Of a stretch of DNA of 64,000 bases, positions 37,101 to 48,824 are shown piece after piece. The stretch is from NCBI GenBank assembly GCA_002633005.1, contig NMRA01000150.1, positions 326,434-390,433 on the forward strand, read 5' to 3'. Positions within the stretch are counted from its first letter, which is position 1, and each line of letters begins with the position of its first letter. The stretch is from Phoronis australis. Lineage: Eukaryota; Phoronida; Phoronidae. A model generated the notes under the pieces. The model was not told the DNA's origin. It worked only from the letters and a program-made list of their open reading frames with translations, and did not search any database. Both the position numbers and the translations under genes were made by a program.

Positions 37101-40100
37101 NNNNNNNNNNNNNNNNNNNNNNNNNNNNNNNNNNNNNNNNNNNNNNNNNNNNNNNNNNNNNNNNNNNNNNNNNNNNNNNNNNNNNNNNNNNNNNNNNNNN
37201 NNNNNNNNNNNNNNNNNNNNNNNNNNNNNNNNNNNNNNNNNNNNNNNNNNNNNNNNNNNNNNNNNNNNNNNNNNNNNNNNNNNNNNNNNNNNNNNNNNNN
37301 NNNNNNNNNNNNNNNNNNNNNNNNNNNNNNNNNNNNNNNNNNNNNNNNNNNNNNNNNNNNNNNNNNNNNNNNNNNNNNNNNNNNNNNNNNNNNNNNNNNN
37401 NNNNNNNNNNNNNNNNNNNNNNNNNNNNNNNNNNNNNNNNNNNNNNNNNNNNNNNNNNNNNNNNNNNNNNNNNNNNNNNNNNNNNNNNNNNNNNNNNNNA
37501 CACACCAGCCCCTGTCCCTGTGTACTCACTGTACACACCAGCCCCTGTCCCTGTGTACTCACTGTACACTCCAGCCTCTGTCCCTATGTGTCTACTATAC
37601 ACACCACCCCCTGTCACCGTGTGCTTACTGTACATGCCTGCCCCTGTTCCTGTGCACCAACTGTACACACCAGCCTCTGTCCCTGTTTACCAACTGTATG
37701 CACCAGCCCCGTCCCTATGTACCTACTATACACACCAGCCCCTGTCCCTATGGGCCTACTGTATTCACCAGTCACTGTCCCCGTGTACCTACCATACACG
37801 CTAGCCTCACCCTCTGTCCACCCGACAGCACACGCATCCTGTTTCCTAAATGTGAACTGACAGTGGTGCCCTCTATAGTATTATTCTAAACTTCACTTGT
37901 GGTTTACCTTGACTTTGTACCATTCCGCTGCACTTATTATTTCTAATATGAACCTTGGTGACGGTCAGGCTGAGTCTAGGCAAGAGTACTGGAATGATTG
38001 TGCCTCAGTTTTGTCTGGAAACAGAAGAAAGTGACCTGTTGTGTATTCTGACTGAAGATATTTCAAAATATCATTACTAGTGTGAAGAACGGAAAGACAT
38101 TACTAATGAAACCATGTCAAATCTTGTCAGAAAACATCGTACGAGTCCTGGCTTGAGTCGGACTGTTGCCTGGTTGAGCTTGAAGCATGTGTGCGTGTTG
38201 TTGTCTTTCAGTTGCCAGGTGGCGCCCCCACTCTAGATAGTACCGACCTCGATTTTATTGGCCCGGAAATGGCCGACCTCCAGCAGTTGCTGGTCTCCAT
38301 GGCAACAGGTAACCTGTAGAGATAATTGTCAATCACCTTAGAGAACGTTGTGTTCTGTATAATAACCGTGTTGGGCTGTGTAAGCGTGTAGTGTAAACTT
38401 GTACAGCTTGAGTTGAAGACCAAACAGTAGCAGAGCTTGTGCCGTCTTTTCCTTGCATTCAATTTTTATGTATGGACTGGTGATATCTTTAGCCCTAATG
38501 AATGACATTCTCAAAGTTGGTAGTAAGGGCTCAAATGAAGTCGGGCAAATGTGTATGCAAATACTCGTTTAAATTCAGGTTTTCTTAAATTTGTGTTTCT
38601 TTCTGTGGATTTCTGCTATTTCTTGATGGTGTTAAGCACAACAGGTCATTCACCTTTGACCTATTTGCCATAATAGGTCATTCAGTTTTGACCTAGTGTG
38701 GCATTTTATTATAGCACCAGTAGTAAGAATAACAAAACACATAATTTAATCAGTTTCAATTGCAGGGCATTGAGTAGTAAAACCAATTTAATTGTCTTAA
38801 ATCAGCTTTAATAAATGAATGAACGCATTACACAGGTTTAGTAATATCCATAGTAACCGCACTACCTGTAACCCCTGGCAACTTCTTTAGTTTGTCGGGT
38901 TCTTGGTAGATTTCTTGCTTCACAAAATGTGCATACTTTATAAAAATAGATTGCAATAACCTATGGCGTCTGAACTATCCTTGTTGAGTTGTGCATAGAC
39001 TGACCAGAGTTGTGCATAGACTGACCAGAGATGTGTAATGTTAAGCTGGTGACGCTGACCACTCCACTCTTCTAACTCAAAAGTGCCTAGTGACCGCTTA
39101 CTCATATCCTTTAATAAAAGCAATAATTTAACTCTTGTCACCTTTACAGAGTTTAACAAATATAACACAAATAGTTCATTGATATGAATGTTAATTCTCT
39201 TTTTCAAAACACAAAACGCTGATAGTACAATTCTTGTCACTACAGAACACAACACAATAGTAGCACAAGTCATGTCACTACAGAACACAACACACTGATA
39301 GCACAAGTCATGTCACTACAGAACACAACACACTGATAGCACAAGTCATATCACTACAGAACACAACACAATAGTAGCACAAGTCATATCACTACAGAAC
39401 ACAACACACTGATAGCACAAGTCATATCACTACAGAACACAACACACTGATAGCACAAGTCATGTCACTACAGAACACAACACACTGATAGCACAAGTCA
39501 TGTCACTACAGAACACAACACACTGATAGCACAAGTCATGTCACTACAGAACACAACACACTGATAGCACAAGTCATGTCACTACAGAACACAACACACT
39601 GATAGCACAAGTCATGTCACTACAGAACACAACACACTGATAGCACAAGTCATGTCACTACAGAACACAACACACTGATAGCACAAGTCATGTCACTACA
39701 GAACACAACACACTGATAGCACAAGTCATGTCACTACAGAACACAACACACTGATAGCACAAGTCATGTCACTACAGAACACAACACACTGATAGCACAA
39801 GTCATGTCACTACAGAACACAACACACTGATAGCACAAGTCATGTCACTACAGAACACAACACACTGATAGCACAAGTCATGTCACTACAGAACACAACA
39901 CACTGATAGCACAAGTCATATCACTACAGAACACAACACACTGGTAGCACAAGTCATATCACTACAGAACACAACACACTGATAGCACAAGTCATATCAC
40001 TACAGAACACAACACACTGATTGCACAATTCTTGTCGATAGCACAATTCTTGTCACTACAGAACACAACTCACTCATAGCACAGTTCTTGTCACTACAGA

Positions 40101-43100
40101 ACACAACTCACTCATAGTACAATTCATGTCACTACAGAACACAACACACTGATAGCACAATTCTTGTCACTACAGAACACACCTCACTCATAGCGCAGTT
40201 CTTGTCACTACAGAACAAAACACACTGATAGTACAATTCACGTCACTACAATTATTAATGTGTTCTCTTTCCTCCATCCTGTTTTTCATTGTTTCAGGCC
40301 TCAGTAAATGACGTTGTAAGTTGCTTGCATGTCAACATTTCCTTATTCTGCTACAGTTCTACTTGGATGGGCACTTGTGTTTGTCTGTTGATCCTCTAGG
40401 GGGCGTGCTGTTGACATGGGCCTATGACCAGCAGCTCTTCATACGCATCAGTCTCAAACTACTAGTAGTCTCTCACCAGGTGGAGCTTTCAAATTGCAAT
40501 GTGCAATCATCCTGTCAAAAAGTTACACATATGTTGCTGTTTTTCCAAAATGGCTGCTTGAAAATGACTTAACATGTCGGTGGAATGCAAAATGAATGGG
40601 ACATTACATCTTTTTATTTAAAAATGGCTTCCGTAAGTGATACTGCCTGCTTGGTGTGTAGGAGACTATAGAGATGTCTTCTGACATCATGGAAATGAAT
40701 GTTTCATGAAAACTACTTTCTGCTCTAAAGTTGGTCTCTTCTTGTGTGTATTACTCATATGAGAAATTATGTCTGGAATCGTATTGAATTTGAATCTAGA
40801 AAAGTTATGGACAGGCCATTGTTATGTCACTACAGAAACTGTACTAAGTCGAAGCTATCTGAGTTTGGCTGGATCCATCTATTGGGGATGTGTATGTAGT
40901 CCTGCTCATAGTCAGAGGCACCGGGAGGGCCATCTTGTGTTGGCTGAGGTAGTCACTATGTTGTTATCTCCCCTGTCTGTAGCAAGTATGGACCTATGTT
41001 AGAGGCTTGTGCTATTTTGTGCTGTTATGTCCGTCTTTGTTCCAACTGTTGGGTTTAGTTGTTGAATGTTACAACCTCATGTCAAAGACACTACTAACAA
41101 AGCTTAGACACAGCTAGAATGGTTTTTCAATTTTGGTGGAATGGTTAAAATCTGCCAAACTTAATATTATTATGAGCAGTTAATGCCATAACATGATGCT
41201 GAACGTGGACCTTATTTTGTATTGCGTCCATCACAAACAGGTGTAATGTGTAATTAATGTACAGTAGTGCTGACCAGTTATGAATGAGATGTTTGCATGA
41301 TAATGCTACTGTTTAGCACAGTTGTGCTGTCTTACTGTCTCTTGGCAATACTGATTCCCTCATTTGTTGTGTTCAATGGTATTTGTCCACCTTGTGATAT
41401 ATGGCTATCTAGTCTATCCCTTTCTTCACAAGTGCGGGCACATTTCACCATTCTTCAAAATATTGTATCCACGGTGATTGTATTTGACTGGTCTCATGAC
41501 AGTTTCTTTTCTTTCTGTCTCCAGTTTTGTTCCTAAATGGAGCTGACATTCTGTAGGTTAATTATGCTTTTTGGCACAGCTTCCAACTGATATAGCTGCA
41601 GTTGGAGATTGCATCTGCAAGGGCCACGCTACACATTTTGCCACTTACAGATTTCTTGCTCCATTTTAAGATACCATCTCTGGCATGATAACCGTGGTTC
41701 ACAACTTTTTTACACGGGTTGCTTTTTTGTTTCAATTTTGACTACTAATCTGTTGGCATGACAACTGCAACTGTTGTTTGATGACAAGGCAGCTACAGGG
41801 CAGGGTATTACACTTGAGCATCCTGTGGCTCCACCTGGTGGTATACACTTAACAGTGAACATGAACACTAGGATCAGGAAGACTGATTGTTATCAGTACC
41901 TGTATGTACCGAGTCTTCTATTGTTCATATTGAGCAGGTGCCATTTTTCTCTCCACACATTTAATTTTTGCTTTGAAACTCTTTCTCTCACTTTCAAGAC
42001 TTAACTTTTGAATTGTGTCTGTCTACTGAACATACATGTTTATTTCAAAACATATTCATGTTGGCCCATTTTTCATTTTTATAAGATTTCTTGATTGAGC
42101 ACCACCTATTGGTCATCCATTGAAGTGCATATCCACCTGTTAGGTGTAGTTGTAATGAAGACTGTAAGCAGTAATACAGCAGCTGTGTTGTTACTCTGGT
42201 CTGACACATGTGTTCTATAGCAGCTGAATATAACACCTAATATGGCCCTATCTAGTATGTCCAAATAAAAATGAAACTCATTGTTATTACTATCAACGTG
42301 TATGACTGTATCTTGTGTTCTTCAGTTTATTGACATGTCCACAAGCAGGACAAGTCACCTTGCATATTGACATCATTAAATGTTGGAATTTAAAAACTAC
42401 TAATGCGCTAATTAGTTACACCTTTCTCGTTTAGTGTTTTATTTCTACTTGGTACTGTTGACCGCTAATGGCATGATTATTCTCTTGGTTTTTGTCCTTT
42501 GAAATTGTCGCCGTGAAAATACTTAACTATTGCTTTAAGAATGAATAACTGTTTAAAGTCATGCATGTGATTTATTAAGTTACATTAAACATTTAAAAGT
42601 TATGCTGGTAAGCTCCAGTTTCACAAAACAGTCGGCCATCTTAGTTTTCAGAGTCGTGTTTGTGAGCCCTTGTGCCGTTATAAATGAACAATTTATCTTT
42701 TAGGTGGTTATATCATCCTTTTTATCTTTTACGTGACTTTCATTTTTTATCAGAACCCATGTGAAGTGTTTGAAAGTAAAAGTTGTAACAATCTGGGTTG
42801 TTGTCATAATAGTTGTTCACCGTATAATCTTATCATTTTATTGTTGTAGGTGAAAGTGGCTCAAAAGATGTAAATAGTCAACTGGCTGCAGCCACACTCA
42901 TCTGTCATTTGTCATCCATTGGTAGTCTAGAACATTTACAACGAATCATCACAACTCATCCCAACATACCTATCAACCAACCAATCAACGGTCAGACAGC
43001 TGTTCACTGCGCGTCTAAGACGGGACATACCCACTGCCTACAACTACTGTTACAGTACGGAGCTGAGGCGGACACAGTCTCTCATGAAGGATTCACTGCA

Positions 43101-46100
43101 TTACAATATGCAGCTCAAGCTGGACATGCTGAGTATGGGGCTGTCATTACGGGCTGTTAAGCCAGTCAGTGTATAGTGGAGTGTAGGACATGCTCAGTAT
43201 GGGGCCATCATTACCTGCTGTTAAGCTAGTCAGTGTATAGTGGAGTGCAGGACATGCTGAGTTTGGGACTATCATTTTTTGCTGTTTAGCCAGTCGGTGC
43301 ATACTCAAGTCTTCTACACTTGAGTCTGGTTTTTGATTTCATTAGTAGCAAAAGTGAATATGAATTATTTTCAATTTTCAATTATGTGGTTTCCGTCTTG
43401 TCAAGAAAATCAATTATTCCACCAAATCGGGCATTTGATAGTCATGGCCAGAAGGGTGATTATGGTGAAAGAGTTGTTATCAAGTGTTTATTGTAAATGA
43501 CTACAGCCCACATAGTTCACACGTGATCACAGTTTAGAATGATCATGAAGCAACGTATTTGTAAACGTGTTGCATTTCTCTTACAAATGATTGTTTTTTG
43601 AAATATTCACCCATGTGGTCAGTGTGGTCAGTACACTGTGATAATGTAATCATTCATGTGAAGACATTAAAAGACTAATGATCTGATGTATGTAATTAGT
43701 GAATTATTATGACACGTCTATTCTTTGCCAGATGTGTCCAGGTGTTACTACATCATGGCTGTGATGTCCAGAACACAGACATGAGTGGTCGAACTGCGCT
43801 GTACTTGGCTGGACAAGCAGGACATAGTGAGGTGTGTAAGGTGCTTCTACAGCATGGCAGCCGACTTGACATTAAGACACAGGTGAGAGGTGTAGAGTGC
43901 AGGTGGGAGTAGTCAGTGTGTCTGCTGACTGATTGACATGTGATCTGTTGCAGCCTGCCAATGGCTGACCAATAAATGAAAGGAGGCAGGGTTGTTTTTG
44001 TGTTGGGTTACTGATTAACAAGTGATCCGTTGTCTGCCAATAGCTGAGCAGTGAATGAGTGGAGGCAGGATTGCCTGTGTGTTAGGTCACTGGCTCATCA
44101 TCATTAAAGGTCAAATGTAGTGTGGTTCATCATCGTAACCTTGTCCATGTGTTGTATTCTCCGTGTTCTTCATTACTTGAACAGTTTTACTTTATTGCTG
44201 CCTGTGTCAACAATACTTACCTGTGCTTGTTTCCCCGCAGGCTGGCTGGACCCCTGTGCATGCCACTGTTCAAGCGGGTCACATCCAGTGTACCCAACTA
44301 CTGTTGACTTACACACCTGCACACTTACACACATCCTTGGCTGCTGCTTCTGCTGTGGCCAAGATGGCTGACAAAGATGGCTGGACTATAGCACACCTAG
44401 CTGCCATTAGAGACAGTGAGGTGACATATTCTGCTCGTTCTTGTCATGAGGAACAGAACAGTTAACGTAATGTAATAAATACCCCCTCTTGTACACAAAT
44501 CTTCGCCATCAGATTTTAAACCAACTCTGTACAAATAAGACTATGTATATTTCTGGGTTCCATTTAAATGATGATAATATTATATTAAGATCCCTTTTGG
44601 AACTGAAAAGCCATACCGTGTGGTTGTCATAATACAGCCATTTCATCCATATCTCACTGACTTGTTTCACCACCAGGTGCGCCCTCTTTGGATGTGGAAT
44701 GAAACAATGAAAACTTTTGAGAATCCCCCATGTCTGTATTTATTGTTTTATTCCACAACGAAAGAGGGCGGACCTCGTGGTGAACTAGGTGCGTGAGATA
44801 TGGACGAAACGGCTGTACATCGACGACCTCAAGGTGCAGCTTTTCAATTCGAAAAAGGGATTTTTATTTAATAGTATATTTGTACAAATGATGATGAGAA
44901 TGCAAACTATAGTGTTTTGTTTGTAGCTGGAAATGATTTCGACTTGGAACAAATCTTCCAGGCCTCCTTCTTTTGTGTGACTTAAAACAACTGGCTTAAA
45001 TTTTGTTTATTCTGACCTCATAATAATTCTATGTTTATAGCCTCAGTATCGTTCTCACTGTTCATAGTTCTTACTCCCTTCACCCAGGACTGCCTCAGAC
45101 TCGTCTTGGACCTCTGTGACCCAGATCTGCAACTGGAAGACAAGTGGGGCAGGAATGTCCAACAGGTGGCGTCTTTACGCTGCAGACAGCTCATTGAAAG
45201 TAGAGGTAATGTAGTGTCTGTAGTGTTCAGTTATTGATGACATGTCTCACTTACAGTAGTGTCTAGTGTTCAGTTATTGATGACATGTCTCACTTACAGT
45301 AGTGTCTAGTGTTCAGTCATTGATGACATGTCTCACGTACAGTAGTGTCTGTAGTGTTCAGTTATTGATGACATGTCTCACTTACAGTAGTGTCTGTAGT
45401 GTTCAGTTATTGATGACATGTCTCACTTACAGTAGTGTCTGTAGTGTTCAGTTATTGATGACATGTCTCACTTACAGTAGTGTTTAGTGTTCAGTCATTG
45501 ATGACATGTCTCACGTACAGTAGTGTCTGTAGTGTTCAGTTTTTGATGACATGTCTCACTACAACCGAGCCGAACATGGTGTGAGCTAGAGGAGCTTGAG
45601 TGGTTGAACTCATTTATTTAACTGTTTGTAGTTGCTAGGCGGTAGTTTTATCCATTATTTGAGTTGTGCATGTTTGTGTATTACAATTACCATTGAATGT
45701 GTCAGTGAAGAGCTGACGTTTATTTGGCAGTTAAAAATGTTGTTGTGCTCTTCAGCTGTTGTAAATTATGTAACTGTATGAAATGGTCCAACAGGTGTAG
45801 AGAAGGATGGTGCAAGTACTTCTGATGGCATGACTGAAATGAGATTCACATTAACTGAGCAAACTCTGTAAGGTCATCTACGGCAGACCTGTGTTCATGT
45901 GCGAGCTTGTTTTGCAGAAAACAAGAGTGAGAAAAACTGCGCAGTCGTTATTGATGTTGAACCGCAGGTGGCACTGAGCTGCAAGAATGCCGAGTCGTCA
46001 TACAATGTTGGCCGACTGGTTGTCTCTGATACCACAACATGGGCAGAGCTGGAGGAGAGCCTGGATCACATGATCACTAGTCACTTGGAGGATATTGGGC

Positions 46101-48782
46101 GGGGCTTAGAGATGATGGATAGTACCAAAGCTGATGGCCAGGGCTACTCTCTTGGACTGTCATTGGACAGTGTCAAGCATTATTCTATTGGTGAGTGGGT
46201 CTAATGCGACAGGGTTCTTGTGAGTTGTGTTTGTATTTATTGGCACATAATTTTAGTTAATGCAAGTTTTGTGTGAAATTCTAATCACTGAGTGACTGCA
46301 AACATCTTCATCTCCTCATGTGTGCCCTTCGTAAGCTCTGTGGAGACTTACCTGACATTTACAACCATCCCAAAAGGTCCAAGTGTTCATAGTATCTAAT
46401 AGACAGCTAATTGCAATGTGTGCAGTTGCTTGCCTGCTCTACTCTCATCTCAATGTTATATTTACTACATAACCTGTTCAGTGAACCTGGTCAGCGAACC
46501 TGTTCAGCGAACTTGTTTAGCGAACTTGTTCAGCGAACCTGTTCAGCGAACCTGTTCAGTGCTGACTGCCATTATGTTTGACTGATATCTTCAATTCCCA
46601 TTTGTAGTGTCTTCTTTTAGCTGTAATTGACTGATGCTCTTTTTTTGGTTTTTACAAACCTTTTTTATCTGTTTTGTTGGATGAAGAGGGATTCCTAATG
46701 TTAACAGTTTACACACTTGAACACATTGCAGTATGGTGCAGTGCAGTGCTATATGGTGTCACCGCATGACATGTTGTTTGTCACTCCTCTTTTTTGTCTC
46801 TTACTATAGGTAGTGTCTGTTGGAAGCCTAAACAAAGTAAGAGACCCCCACCCCGTCGCGCGCTGTACACCACCTGTTGTGTGTCTCTTGCTTGCTATTG
46901 ATGCTTTATTACACAGCCATGTTGTTCCAGTCAGTCTTGCCCTCTTCACAAAATCTCATAGTAGGCTCAAACTTTGGCTACAAAATTGTCCAATGGTTTT
47001 GTTCATTTCAAGTCAAATCAGTTGTGTCTTCCATCCTTTACTTTTGTCTGTGAAGATTCATAGGCTTGTAAACTCTGTGTCTGGACATAACCATTATGGC
47101 GTCAACCGGCGCATTAAATGTTTTAAAGGAATTATTGTCACGAAAATTGAGAAGTTGCATGGTTGTCCAGCTATGATTGGTGCTAATCAGTCAAAGGGGC
47201 GTATGCCTGGTGCTTGTTCCCCTCTGTGTATACTGTTATGCATGCTGACAACCTGTCAATCAACAGTTAATATGAGGAGTCAAACTAATGGTGAATATTA
47301 CAGTGAACATACTGTGGCAATATGCAGCTGTACACCGATTCACTAACAGTCTCGCACTCTTTAATATTGCTTTTCAACGTGTTCAATGACTGAATATGCT
47401 TACACTCTTTAGTGGTTATGGGATCTACTATTGTGTCTACAGTGTTACTAGTATTTGTTGTCTATACCAAGTATGCATCGAGTGCACTGTCCTCAACTTT
47501 GTAATAAAAATTACTAAGTAAGTACAAACTAAAAGTTGAATATTATAAGTTGATAGTGTTTATGAATGCGGGTCCATTACAATTCAATAAGCTTAATTAT
47601 TATTGTAATATTGTGTAGCACTGTTTTTTTAATTTTAAGCTCCTTATAATTCATTAATGTATACACATATGTCATGACGGACTGCATTGTGACCACATGA
47701 CTGCCTCGTGACCTCATGGCTGCTTTTTTGTATAACAATACCTTTTGCACCAACAGGTCTTCACACCTGGTCGCCAGGGACACCGTCCAGTCATAGTCCA
47801 TTCGAGATATTGGCCAATAATGACCAGAGACAGATCCACGTCACATTATTTGGTGAGTAGAACCAGGAACATCTGTCTGTGAACTTATCCGGTACATGGC
47901 TAGCTGTGGTTCAGGTAGCCTGGTACATAGCTAGCTGTAGCTTAAGTAGTCTGGTACATAGCTAGCTGTGGTTCAAATAACCTGCTGCTTAGCTAGGTGT
48001 AGTTTAAGTAGCCTGGTGCATAGCTAGCTATGGTTCAAATAGCCTGGTGCATAACTAGCTGTGATTCAAGTAACCTGGTGCCTAGCTAGGTGTGTTTCAA
48101 GTAGCCTGGTACATAGCTAGCTGTGGTTTAAGTAGCCTGGTGCATAGCTAGCTGTGGTTTAAGAAGACTGGTAAATAGCTAGCTATGGTTCAGGTAGCCT
48201 GGTGCATTGCTGGCTGTGGTTCATGTAGTCTGTTGCATGCATAGCTACGGTTCAAGTAGCCTGCTGCATAGCTAGGTGTAGTTTAAGTAGCCTGGTGCAT
48301 AGCAAGCTATGGTTCAAGTAGCCTGGTGCATGGCTAGCTGTGGTTCAAGTAGCCTGGTACATGCCTAGCTGCTGTATTCCTTGTGCTGCGGCTGAAAAGG
48401 ATTCTTCCGGTCGGCCCATTTTATCAAAAACAAGGTTCATTAATTTTGTAAAGATATTGCTTCCACATGGCATCTTTTTACTGGATATCACTTGGTGTTT
48501 GTGAGCACACTTTGGCATGCAGCATTGATATTACTTGATGTGTGAGCACACTTTGTTTAGTTGTTGGTTGATTTCCATGTTATATTACTTGATGTGTGAG
48601 CACACTTTGTTTAGTTGTTGGTTGATTTCCATGTTATATTTTCAGGATGGGATGATCAGTGTCAGGACTCACTAGCTTATGAAACTCTGATATCCTCCAA
48701 CACTCTACAAGGCTACATCAGAGTGGTGAGTCTGCTTTTGTCTGTTTGTTTTTATTAATGATACATGGGTGTGTGTGTTCAG

Positions 48783-48824
<42 letters not shown>

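Noticed and set aside
36451-37860. 469-codon frame running through the N gap
   Set aside because: Only the part before 36840 is real exon 5; the rest is gap and a 30-bp minisatellite.
40357-40479. Exon-like 41-codon stretch (FYLDGHLCLSVDPLGGVLLT and on)
   Set aside because: Phase 0 on both sides, but the neighbouring exons join in phase 1; read in phase 1 it has a stop. It may be a relic or chance.
45795-45867. Possible exon between CTTNBP2-like exons 10 and 11
   Set aside because: It has AG and GT borders and enters in phase 1 but leaves in phase 2, which does not fit exon 11; direct joining of exons 10 and 11 is in phase.
46813-47346. 177-codon plus-strand frame
   Set aside because: Its start overlaps the microexon in another frame, the rest is low-complexity intron without motifs or splice support.
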